33,886 nt of DNA from Oscillospiraceae bacterium. GTDB taxonomy: Bacteria; Bacillota; Clostridia; UBA1381. Position numbers and translations under genes: made by a program. Below, piece by piece: positions 25,693 through 33,886 of this stretch. The stretch is from positions 1-33,886 of the forward strand of contig SVJN01000007.1 of NCBI GenBank assembly GCA_015068965.1, given 5' to 3'. How positions within the stretch are numbered: the stretch's first letter is position 1; each line of letters opens with the position of its first letter. The notes beneath the pieces are model-generated. The model was not told the DNA's origin, did not search any database, and saw only the letters and a list, made by a program, of their open reading frames with translations.

Positions 25693-27432
25693 TTACATTT
25701 TGTACAGATACGCATAAATTCCGTCCTTTTCAAGCAGCTCTTCATGCGTGCCCTGCTCTTCAATCCCATTTTCAGTCAGTACCAGAATGGTGTTTGCGTT
25801 CCGGATTGTCGTCAGACGGTGTGCAATGGTAAATACCGTTCTGCCCTTTGCAAGACGTTCTAAGGATTTTTGCACCAGCTTTTCACTCTCATTATCAAGT
25901 GCCGAGGTCGCTTCGTCCAAAATCAGAATCGGCGGATTTTTCAAAAACACCCGTGCAATGCTGATTCTCTGCTTTTGCCCACCTGATAGCTTGATCCCTC
26001 TTTCTCCGACATAGCTGTCATATCCGTCAGGCAAGGACAAAATAAACTCATGAGCTCCGGCATCCTTCGCTGCCTGCACCACCTCAGAAAAGTCTGCCCC
26101 CGGTTTTCCGTAGGCAATATTTTCCCGGATGGTTCCGGAAAAAAGATAGACATCCTGCTGAACCACACCAATATGCGACCGCAGGGATTCGGTGGTCATA
26201 TCTGCAATATCGACACCGTTAATCGTAATTCTGCCGCCGGTTACATCGTAAAATCTCGGAATCAGATTACAAAGTGTTGTCTTTCCGCCTCCTGAAGGGC
26301 CAACTAATGCCACACTCTCCCCGGTGTGAATGGTCAGATTCAGGTTGGTTAAAATATTACGGTCATTCTCCGCATACTTGAAGGTCACATCCTCAAAGCA
26401 GATATCTCCTTCGGAAAATTCTTTTGCGCCCGGCTTGTCTACAATTTCAGCCGGGGTATCCATAATTTCCAAAAACCGCTCGATTCCGGTCATTCCTCGT
26501 TGAAACTGCTCGGTGAACTGAATCAGCGTGCGGATGGAGGCAAGGAGTGTTGTGATATACAAAAGATACGCAATCAAATCGGATGCATCAATCTTTTGGT
26601 AAATCATAAAAATTGCACCTGCGGCAACCACCGCCAAATGCATAACCCCTTCAAAAAAGCGGGTGTTGGTATGAAAGCCTGCCATATAACGATAGGCACG
26701 GCTCTTGATTTCTAAAAACTTTTCGTTTCCTGCATCAAATTTCTGTTGCTCAATCGGCTCATTGGCAAAGGATTTTACCACCCGGATACCCAACAAGCTA
26801 TCCTCAACCTGCGCATTGATTTCCCCGACCTGTACCCGGGACTCCTTGAAGGCAAGCCGCATCTTTTCCCGGAAGCGAAGACTGGATAAGAGCATCACCG
26901 GCAGAATCAGAAAGACAATCAAGGTCAGCGGAATATTGATATTGATTAAAATGATGAATGAAACAATGATTTTGATTCCGGTGATAAATAACTCCTCCGG
27001 GCAATGGTGTGCAAATTCCGTCACATCAAAGAGGTCGCTGGTGATACGTGCCATAATCTGCCCGACCTTGGTGTCAGAATAGTAGGCATAGGAAAGTGTC
27101 TGCAGATGTGAGAACAAATCATGGCGCATATCACTTTCCATCCGGGTTCCCATCACGTGCCCGGTGTTTGCCATAAAATAGTTCGCCGCCGCATCAATTC
27201 CACGCAAAAGCAGATAAAAAAGCGATAGCTTTCCGACATATCCCACCGTCAACGAGGCAAGGTCATTCTCTGCTAAAAACGTCACTTCACGGATAATCAT
27301 CGGAAATACCAGCTCACATACGGTTGTCAATGCCGCACATAGTAAATCCAGCACTACAATCCACTTATAATTCTTATAATAGGGTAAAAAGCGCCGGATT
27401 AAATAAGACGTTTTCATTTGCTTTTTACTCAT
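25693..27432 (-). CDS. ABC transporter, fused permease/ATP-binding (multidrug/lipid exporter type)
   Basis: Walker A GPSGGGKTT, LSGGQKQRISIARVFLKNPPILILDEATSALD. Confidence 0.95.
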   Translation of the reverse strand: MSKKQMKTSYLIRRFLPYYKNYKWIVVLDLLCAALTTVCELVFPMIIREVTFLAENDLASLTVGYVGKLSLFYLLLRGIDAAANYFMANTGHVMGTRMESDMRHDLFSHLQTLSYAYYSDTKVGQIMARITSDLFDVTEFAHHCPEELFITGIKIIVSFIILININIPLTLIVFLILPVMLLSSLRFREKMRLAFKESRVQVGEINAQVEDSLLGIRVVKSFANEPIEQQKFDAGNEKFLEIKSRAYRYMAGFHTNTRFFEGVMHLAVVAAGAIFMIYQKIDASDLIAYLLYITTLLASIRTLIQFTEQFQRGMTGIERFLEIMDTPAEIVDKPGAKEFSEGDICFEDVTFKYAENDRNILTNLNLTIHTGESVALVGPSGGGKTTLCNLIPRFYDVTGGRITINGVDIADMTTESLRSHIGVVQQDVYLFSGTIRENIAYGKPGADFSEVVQAAKDAGAHEFILSLPDGYDSYVGERGIKLSGGQKQRISIARVFLKNPPILILDEATSALDNESEKLVQKSLERLAKGRTVFTIAHRLTTIRNANTILVLTENGIEEQGTHEELLEKDGIYAYLYKM

Positions 27433-27455
27433 GTTACACCATCCTTTCAAGTATT

Positions 27456-28217
27456 TTATTTCGTATCCGGGCGGATATGATCCGCTCCTATCATCTCACG
27501 AAATTGCTTCGGGGTACTCCCGAACTGCCGTTTAAACATTTTAGAAAACTGCGCACCGTCTGCAAAGCCGCACATCAGAGCGATTTCGGTGCAGGAATGC
27601 TCACTTCCGGTCAACAGCTCAGATGCCATCATCAGTCTTTTGTAAATGATAAAGCTCTGCGGCGACATTCCGTAAATTTTTTTGAATCGGTGACGGAAGG
27701 TCTCGTAATGCAGTCCAAACTGCTCCCCCACCTCCTGCAGATTCAAAGGCGTGTTACAATGCTCCCCCAGATAGAGCATACATTGCTCCATGTCATGATA
27801 CCGATTCGACAAAAGCTCCCGCTTTAAAAGAATAAAAAGCTCGTTAAGCTTTGATTCAATCATCATCTCATAAGAAAACTTCGGAAGCCTTGACTCACTT
27901 AAAATCAGCCAGACAATCTGCAACAGCATGGGCAGATTTTTTGGAGTATAAACCCCGTCCGGGAGTGTAAAATGAGAAAACTGACAGTTGAAATAGATGA
28001 TATCTGCCGTAATCTCATGATACTCATCATGCGGTACTCTCCGGTTGATGATGGCAACACTTCCGTCTGAAAAATCATATTTTCTGTCCCCAATCGTTGT
28101 GGTTCCGCTTGCTTTTATATAGAAAATCACTTCCAGCGAATTGTGATTGTGGGTGGCAATGTATTCCTCTGCCTGCCGGTTGATTTTTTCAATAAAAATT
28201 AACTGCGTCGTGTCCAT
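27456..28217 (-). CDS. AraC family transcriptional regulator
   Basis: C-terminal double HTH: CTEIALMCGFADGAQFSKMFKRQFGSTPKQFREM; cupin-like N-terminus. Confidence 0.93.
   Translation of the reverse strand: MDTTQLIFIEKINRQAEEYIATHNHNSLEVIFYIKASGTTTIGDRKYDFSDGSVAIINRRVPHDEYHEITADIIYFNCQFSHFTLPDGVYTPKNLPMLLQIVWLILSESRLPKFSYEMMIESKLNELFILLKRELLSNRYHDMEQCMLYLGEHCNTPLNLQEVGEQFGLHYETFRHRFKKIYGMSPQSFIIYKRLMMASELLTGSEHSCTEIALMCGFADGAQFSKMFKRQFGSTPKQFREMIGADHIRPDTK
27468..27488. repeat. GGGCGGAT-type palindrome inside the AraC gene 3' end
   Basis: CGGGCGGATATGATCCGCTCC; same core as 30134-30158. Confidence 0.6.
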
Positions 28218-28244
28218 TGCCGCCCTCCTTTTTCAGAATGAAAA

Positions 28245-28298
28245 AATTTCAGAGGCTGTCAAAAAAACAGAATCAACAACCTGTTTCTCTGACAGCCT
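28245..28298 (-). terminator. Terminator downstream of rnpB
   Basis: AGGCTGTCA...TGACAGCCT with nested AAACAG/CTGTTT. Confidence 0.65.
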
Positions 28299-28302
28299 TG
28301 TT

Positions 28303-28640
28303 TTCGTAGGTTGAGCAAGCCTATAAGCCGGGTTCTGTATTGGACGGTTATCTATCTGTGCCGCAGGATTGCTCCTGCGGTCAAGCCATCAGTTCAGGAA
28401 CTGCCGAGCAGGCTTATGTCCCGTGTCGATGTTGCTCCGGATGGGGTTTACACGGAAGAGATGTCTCCATCCTCCCTGTGAGCTCTTACCTCACATTTTC
28501 ACACTTACCCAAATGGGCGTTTCTTTTCTGTTGCACTATCCTTGGAGTCGCCTCCACCGGCCGTTAGCCGGCATCCTCGCTCTGTGGAGCCCGGACTTTC
28601 CTCACGCATTTTCATGCCCGCAACCGTCTGACTTACTCGG
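28303..28640 (-). ncRNA. rnpB: RNase P RNA (bacterial class A type)
   Basis: Minus strand AAGTCAGACGGTTGCGGGC...GAGGAAAGTCCGGGCTCCACAG...AGGATAGTGCAACAGAAA...CAGAACCCGGCTTATAGGCTTGCTCAACC. Confidence 0.95.
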
Positions 28641-28644
28641 ATAA

Positions 28645-28673
28645 ATTATACCAAAAATCCTTTCGGTTGTCAA
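28645..28673 (-). promoter_or_regulatory. Consensus sigma-A promoter of rnpB
   Basis: TTGACA-17 bp-TATAAT. Confidence 0.9.
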
Positions 28674-28745
28674 CCGTTCCGCACTCAAATCCCAACAATT
28701 TCATATCATATTTATATATGATTTTCAAAAAGGAGTTTATGATTT

Positions 28746-29012
28746 ATGAAAAATAATCTGATTGTGATTCTCGGCTCAATCACCAATGCCGCAAGAGTGA
28801 AAAAATTGCTCTACACACGTTACCGGATTTCTGTAAAGACCATACACACCCCTGCACAATTAGGCGGGAAGGGCTGTTCGCACAGTATTAAAACACAACC
28901 GGAGCATCTTGCAAAAATCCTGCAGGTTGCAGAAGATATGCAGATTGTTCCAAAAGGAGTTTATTTTGAAGAAACCAACAAAAACGGGGTGACTTACCAT
29001 GCTCTATCTTGA
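28746..29012 (+). CDS. DUF3343 domain protein (putative Se/S carrier-like)
   Basis: 88 aa; ILGSITNAARVKKLLYTRYRISVKTIHTP...GCSHSIKT; overlaps the cysteine-desulfurase-like gene. Confidence 0.75.
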   Translation: MKNNLIVILGSITNAARVKKLLYTRYRISVKTIHTPAQLGGKGCSHSIKTQPEHLAKILQVAEDMQIVPKGVYFEETNKNGVTYHALS

Positions 29013-30129
29013 CCATGCCGCCACCTCTTACCAAAAGTCTCCTGCTTTTTATCGTGCAATGGATTACTACACCCGGACGCATAGTGTCAATGCAGGACGG
29101 GGCGGACATTCCTTCAGCATTTCGGGCGCCTTGGGGATTGCAAAAACCAGGGAATCCCTTGCCCGGCTATTCAACATCTCTAACCCCGACCGGATTGCGT
29201 TCTGCCAGAATGCAAGCATGGCACTAAATCTTGCCATCGGCGGAATTCTTTCGGATACCACGCACGCCATCGTCACACAAATGGAGCATAACAGTGTGCT
29301 TCGTCCGGTGCATCGGTTCGGGAATTATACCATGGTTTCTGCCGACAAAAAGGGCTTTGTTTCTGCGGATAATGTTGCCCGGTCAATCCGTCCCGATACC
29401 CGGTTGATTATCTGCACACATGCTTCAAATGTCTGCGGAAGTATCCAGCCGATAAAAGAAATCGGAAAAATCGCAAAACAATATGGAATTCCTCTGCTAT
29501 TGGATGCCGCCCAGACTGCCGGTGCTTATCCGATTGATGTGAAGGCTTTGGGTGTGGATATGCTTGCATTTTCTGCACACAAGGGACTTTTAGGACCGCT
29601 TGGTGTGGGTGGCTTGTATGTTTCGGAATCGGTTACCCTGAAGCCGGTTTTATCCGGTGGTACCGGCACGCAGTCCGACCGGCTTTTCCAGCCTGTGGAA
29701 ATGCCGGAGCTCTTAGAGGTCGGAACACAGAACACGCCAGCAATTATGGCTCTGAAGGCATCGGTGGACTATATTCTCGCCCGCACACCGCAGGCAATTC
29801 ATGAATACGAACTCTCACTTGCCATGCATCTGATTGAAAATCTGAATAACATTCCCGGCATCACCGTCTACGGCATGACCGAAAAGAAGAACCGGAATGC
29901 AACCGTACTTTGCAATCTTGCCGGCATGGATAGCGGCGGGCTTGCCGACCGGTTGAACGATTTTAACATTGCCACCAGAGCTGGCTGGCATTGTGCCTAC
30001 CCGGCTCATTGTGCGTTGGGGACAGAACAATCCGGCGGTGTCCGTATCAGCTTTGGTGCTTTTTCAAAGACTTCTGATGTTGCAAAGGTGACCGATGCCA
30101 TTTACCGGATTGCAAAGCAACACCGATAA
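28999..30129 (+). CDS. Aminotransferase class V / cysteine desulfurase-like
   Basis: YLDHAATSYQKSP, LLDAAQTAGAYPID, AFSAHKGLLGP PLP-lysine region, RAGWHCAYPAHCALGT active-site Cys region. Confidence 0.92.
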   Translation: MLYLDHAATSYQKSPAFYRAMDYYTRTHSVNAGRGGHSFSISGALGIAKTRESLARLFNISNPDRIAFCQNASMALNLAIGGILSDTTHAIVTQMEHNSVLRPVHRFGNYTMVSADKKGFVSADNVARSIRPDTRLIICTHASNVCGSIQPIKEIGKIAKQYGIPLLLDAAQTAGAYPIDVKALGVDMLAFSAHKGLLGPLGVGGLYVSESVTLKPVLSGGTGTQSDRLFQPVEMPELLEVGTQNTPAIMALKASVDYILARTPQAIHEYELSLAMHLIENLNNIPGITVYGMTEKKNRNATVLCNLAGMDSGGLADRLNDFNIATRAGWHCAYPAHCALGTEQSGGVRISFGAFSKTSDVAKVTDAIYRIAKQHR

Positions 30130-30133
30130 CCCA

Positions 30134-30158
30134 TGCGGGCGGATGTTATCCGCCCCTA
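30134..30158. repeat. GGGCGGAT-type palindromic repeat
   Basis: GCGGGCGGATGTTATCCGCCCCTAC. Confidence 0.65.
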
Positions 30159-30221
30159 CCTTACACACTTTTTCTCTCCTCGAATATTATATAATAGATT
30201 TTATAAAACAGGAGTGATACT

Positions 30222-32075
30222 ATGTGTTCCATTGCTGGAATGATTCATTTTCAAAAAAATTTTCTGACCTACCGCCGCTACAATGAGCTTCTGGTCCGTG
30301 AAATGGCGCAAACGATGCGACACCGGGGTCCGGATGCCTCCGGTGAATGGGTAGGCGAGCACGCAGCCTTTGCCCACACCAGACTTGCAGTGATTGACCC
30401 GGATGGTGGCATTCAGCCAATGTCCCGGACGGTGGAGGGCTATGAATTTGTCATTACATATAACGGTGAGCTTTACAACACACAGGAACTAAAAAAGGAC
30501 CTTGCCTCCTACGGCTATGTCTTTTCTACCGATTCCGATACCGAGGTTTTGCTCTATTGCTACATCCATTACGGAGAAAAATGTGCCGAGCGGTTAAACG
30601 GCATCTACGCCTTTTGTATCTGGGATTCGATGCGCCAACGGGTATTTGCCTGCCGGGACCGATTTGGTGTCAAGCCGTTTTTCTATACACAAACGAATTC
30701 TTCCTTCCTCTTTGCCTCCGAAATCAAAGCATTGCTGGCACATCCCTTTGTTGATGCCGAGGTGGATGCTACCGGACTTCAGGAATTGTTCGCCATGTCT
30801 CCGGCACGTACCCCAGGTGTTGGAGTGTTTCGAAATATCTGCGAGCTTCGCCCCGGGCATATAATGTTTCTCGACCGCAACGGAATGTTTATAAAGCCCT
30901 ACTGGAAATTAGAAAGTCATGAGCATCCGGATACCTACGAAGAAACCGTCGAAAAGGTTCGGGAGCTGGTTTATGACAGCATCACCCGTCAGTTGGTTTC
31001 GGATGTGCCGATTGGAACACTTCTTTCCGGCGGGTTGGATTCCAGTGTTATCACGGCAATTGCGGCAAGACATTTTGCACAGGAGGGTAAAACCCTCTCC
31101 ACCTATTCCTTTGATTGTGAGGGAAATGACCGATATTTTAAATCTACCGCCTTTCAGCCGGACGCTGACCGTCCCTGGGTGGAGCGGATGGTTTCGGAAT
31201 TTTCTACCGACCACACCTTTTTGGAGTGCAACAATGCTGATTTGATTCACTATCTAACCGATGCAATGTATTACAAGGATTTGCCGGGTATGGCGGATGT
31301 GGATGCGTCTTTGCTGTATTTTTGCCGGGAAATCAAAAAACGGCATACTGTTATTTTATCGGGCGAATGCTCAGACGAAATTTTTGGCGGTTATCCGTGG
31401 TTCCGGAGCGAAAAAGCATTCCAGACTCCGGCATTCCCCTGGTGCTACGACTTGTCTTTACGGGAAAATGTACTAAAACCGGAGGTTGCAAACTCCTTGA
31501 AGCTTTCTGATTATTCCCGGATGCGATACGAAGAATCTATTGCCGAAACACCACGTCTTTCTTCCGACTCTTTAGAGGAGGCTCGTCGGCGTGAAATTTC
31601 CTATCTGAACATCATCTGGTTCATGACCAATCTGTTAGACCGCAAGGACCGCATGAGTATGGCAAGCGGCCTGGAGGTGCGTGTTCCTTTCTGCGACCAC
31701 CGATTGGTGGAATATGTCTGGAATATTCCCTGGGAAATGAAGAACCGGGACAATGTTTCCAAAAACATTCTGCGTGAAGCAGCAAAGCCTTATCTTCCCG
31801 TGGATGTTTTATACCGCAAAAAAAGTCCGTATCCCAAAACACATCATCCGGAATACGAACAGTTGGTAAAAAAAGCACTTTCTGAGGTGATTGAAAGCCC
31901 AAATGCCCCAATTCTTACCTTCTGCGACAGAACAACCTTAGAAAAGCTATGTGACGAAGGCACCTCCGATTACGGGAACCCCTTCTTTGGTCAGTTGATG
32001 GCAGGTCCGCAATTTTTAGGATATCTGCTTCAACTCAATGCCTGGTTTGAACGATATCGAGTACGCATTTATTAA
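30222..32075 (+). CDS. asnB: Asparagine synthase (glutamine-hydrolysing)
   Basis: MCSIAGMI N-terminal Cys, MRHRGPDASGEW, GTLLSGGLDSSVI PP-loop. Confidence 0.96.
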   Translation: MCSIAGMIHFQKNFLTYRRYNELLVREMAQTMRHRGPDASGEWVGEHAAFAHTRLAVIDPDGGIQPMSRTVEGYEFVITYNGELYNTQELKKDLASYGYVFSTDSDTEVLLYCYIHYGEKCAERLNGIYAFCIWDSMRQRVFACRDRFGVKPFFYTQTNSSFLFASEIKALLAHPFVDAEVDATGLQELFAMSPARTPGVGVFRNICELRPGHIMFLDRNGMFIKPYWKLESHEHPDTYEETVEKVRELVYDSITRQLVSDVPIGTLLSGGLDSSVITAIAARHFAQEGKTLSTYSFDCEGNDRYFKSTAFQPDADRPWVERMVSEFSTDHTFLECNNADLIHYLTDAMYYKDLPGMADVDASLLYFCREIKKRHTVILSGECSDEIFGGYPWFRSEKAFQTPAFPWCYDLSLRENVLKPEVANSLKLSDYSRMRYEESIAETPRLSSDSLEEARRREISYLNIIWFMTNLLDRKDRMSMASGLEVRVPFCDHRLVEYVWNIPWEMKNRDNVSKNILREAAKPYLPVDVLYRKKSPYPKTHHPEYEQLVKKALSEVIESPNAPILTFCDRTTLEKLCDEGTSDYGNPFFGQLMAGPQFLGYLLQLNAWFERYRVRIY

Positions 32076-32087
32076 AATCCATAATAG

Positions 32088-32134
32088 AACAAAAATCCGT
32101 CCCCTGTCATCCGGCAGGAGGGCGGATTTTTAAA
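32088..32134. terminator. Bidirectional terminator between asnB and 32152-32832
   Basis: AAAAATCCGTCC...GGGCGGATTTTT. Confidence 0.75.
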
Positions 32135-32151
32135 TATTTTTGATAACTGAA

Positions 32152-32832
32152 TTAACCATCTACTATAGTTGTGATCAAAAATCCAATTACTGTTGCCACA
32201 CATACAATAATCAAAGCCCGGATTGCTGATTCCACAGATGTATAATCTCCCTTTGCAACCACAGTAATTACGGTAAGATAGCAAGCAAGAATGACTGCAA
32301 AAACAGCCTCAATCAAAACACCGATAAGCTGACTGATTCCAAAAAATTTCAATCCCAGAATTGGTGCAAGCATGAACCGGAATCCCAAAAACATAATTGC
32401 AATGACTCCAATCTGTCCGAGGATAAGCTCACGATTTCCCAGCAAATTAATCCATCCCGAGATTGCACCACCAATCAGCACACCTACAAAAATCAAAAAG
32501 ACCTTCAATATTGCCAGATGCTCCAATGCCGTCAGTTTTGAAATCCGCTTACAGACATCGATTGTTACGCCCAAAACGATTGCCTCAAAAAAATCACTGA
32601 CCAGAATATACATCGTCAGCTGGGTATATTGCTCTGCCGCCATATTTACACTGAAATTAAATATAACATTGCTGATTGTATCAAACATCGGAATAAAATT
32701 AATCATTTTATCGATAAAATCATTTACCGATTGAATATCGGAAAAGAACAAACCGGTCAGGATTGCCACAAACGGTAACAGAATGGTAACAATCATAATC
32801 TGAGCGGCAAGATTTCTCCATTTTCTTGTCAT
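32152..32832 (-). CDS. Uncharacterised multi-TM membrane protein
   Basis: MTRKWRNLAAQIMIVTILLPFVAILTGLFF...; several hydrophobic segments. Confidence 0.75.
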   Translation of the reverse strand: MTRKWRNLAAQIMIVTILLPFVAILTGLFFSDIQSVNDFIDKMINFIPMFDTISNVIFNFSVNMAAEQYTQLTMYILVSDFFEAIVLGVTIDVCKRISKLTALEHLAILKVFLIFVGVLIGGAISGWINLLGNRELILGQIGVIAIMFLGFRFMLAPILGLKFFGISQLIGVLIEAVFAVILACYLTVITVVAKGDYTSVESAIRALIIVCVATVIGFLITTIVDG

Positions 32833-32866
32833 AAATACCCTTCCTCTCTTTTGTAAACATGTTTCG

Positions 32867-33886
32867 TTATGATTGACGTAAAAAATACGCAACGGCATTT
32901 GCGGCAATCAGGTTTTCGCCCAACATTCCACCAAACAGCTTATTGGAAAGATACTCGGTATTCTCTTCCAGAATCATTCCAACCAGCTTTACAATCATAC
33001 CGGCATCCTTTCCGACCAGCTTCACAGCCGGCGGTGTTTCCAGCCTTGCCCATTGCTGATAGCCTTTTTTTACACCGTCAATCAGATCCTCCACCCGGTA
33101 AACCTTCAACCGGTCAATCCCAAAGGCTTCTGCCGCCAGCTCCATGCCGGACAAGATTTCCTGCGCATAGAACGCACGACTTTTCGCATAATCCGAAATA
33201 TTGAAAAAGTACCGCTCCCCGACCAGCTTTCCAAAGGTTTTCAGAGTATCCAGATACCCAAGCCGGATTGTCTTTTCAATCTGCTCCGGCTTGAATTCAA
33301 AGGTACCAATCAGATTTTCACTGCATCGCACATTGACCACATTACACCCAAGCCGCTCCCGTTTTTGCACCAGTCCCATACCGCCGATATCAATTGCAAG
33401 GATATTGCGGTATCCTCGGCGAATCAGCATATCGGCCGGCAGATTGTTCACAATCCCCCCATCGGCATAGATACCGTCTAATTTCGGTTTGCGGAATCCC
33501 GGAAAGCAGGAGCTTGCCATAATATATTCCACCAGCATCCCTCGGGGAATATCCTCACAAAAAAGCTCCAGACCTTTCATCTGCGATATTTCGGTTGTCG
33601 TCAGACCGAAAGAAACCGGTGCGTTCCGGATTTTTTCCTCATCAATCACAGAAGTTAATAGCTTGCGGAAGGGTTCTGTTTTCAATCCATTTTTTTCGGC
33701 AATCTCCGATAGCATCGGAATCAGATTCCGGACATCCAATAAGTTTTCTGTCTCGGATAACTTTTCCGGCAATTCCACAATCTGCTCAGGCGTTATCTGC
33801 CGCCAGAAGGCTTCTGCCAGTTCGGCATCACCCTGCACAAATAAGGCACCATTTACCGAACCGATTGAGGTTCCTGCAATGGCACC
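32867..33886 (-). CDS. Patatin-like phospholipase, 5' end outside window
   Basis: Frame stays open to the window edge: GAIAGTSIGSVNGALFVQGDAE (GxSxG), YADGGIVNNLPAD (DGG catalytic Asp). Confidence 0.92.
   Translation of the reverse strand, partial: GAIAGTSIGSVNGALFVQGDAELAEAFWRQITPEQIVELPEKLSETENLLDVRNLIPMLSEIAEKNGLKTEPFRKLLTSVIDEEKIRNAPVSFGLTTTEISQMKGLELFCEDIPRGMLVEYIMASSCFPGFRKPKLDGIYADGGIVNNLPADMLIRRGYRNILAIDIGGMGLVQKRERLGCNVVNVRCSENLIGTFEFKPEQIEKTIRLGYLDTLKTFGKLVGERYFFNISDYAKSRAFYAQEILSGMELAAEAFGIDRLKVYRVEDLIDGVKKGYQQWARLETPPAVKLVGKDAGMIVKLVGMILEENTEYLSNKLFGGMLGENLIAANAVAYFLRQS

Noticed and set aside
28340-28644. Plus-strand ORFs 28340-28567 and 28369-28644
   Set aside because: Antisense to rnpB; RNase P RNA signatures explain the sequence.

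Overview
Chromosomal window, probably from a gut-type clostridial Firmicute (inferred from gene content and codon style). Most genes lie on the minus strand. Housekeeping and metabolic blocks: GH92 alpha-mannosidase, NSS transporter, ADP-ribosylglycohydrolase plus a BMP-type nucleoside ABC importer with xpt and a YjjG-like nucleotidase, a 2-oxoacid:ferredoxin oxidoreductase operon, an ABC exporter with an AraC regulator, rnpB (RNase P RNA), DUF3343 with a cysteine-desulfurase-like protein, asnB, and a patatin-like phospholipase (truncated by the window end). Points of interest: (1) a complete retron (promoter, msr-msd ncRNA with a1/a2 inverted repeats and a long msd hairpin, and an RT with NAxxH, YCDD and VTG motifs) with no obvious effector gene; (2) a 970-aa protein with an N-terminal TIR domain, one TM helix and about 750 aa of YD/RHS-like repeats, with a consensus promoter and its own terminator; (3) a five-copy modular hairpin repeat family whose stems show compensatory changes between copies; (4) two copies of a symmetric hairpin chain with four TCGATAT and four ATATCGA linkers, also with compensatory changes; (5) a repeated leader carrying the Shine-Dalgarno upstream of a run of small membrane-protein genes, which exposes an unannotated 29-aa TTG-start ORF; (6) a decayed sialidase/AraC locus containing a chimeric ORF. 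All calls are from reading the sequence; no database searches were run.
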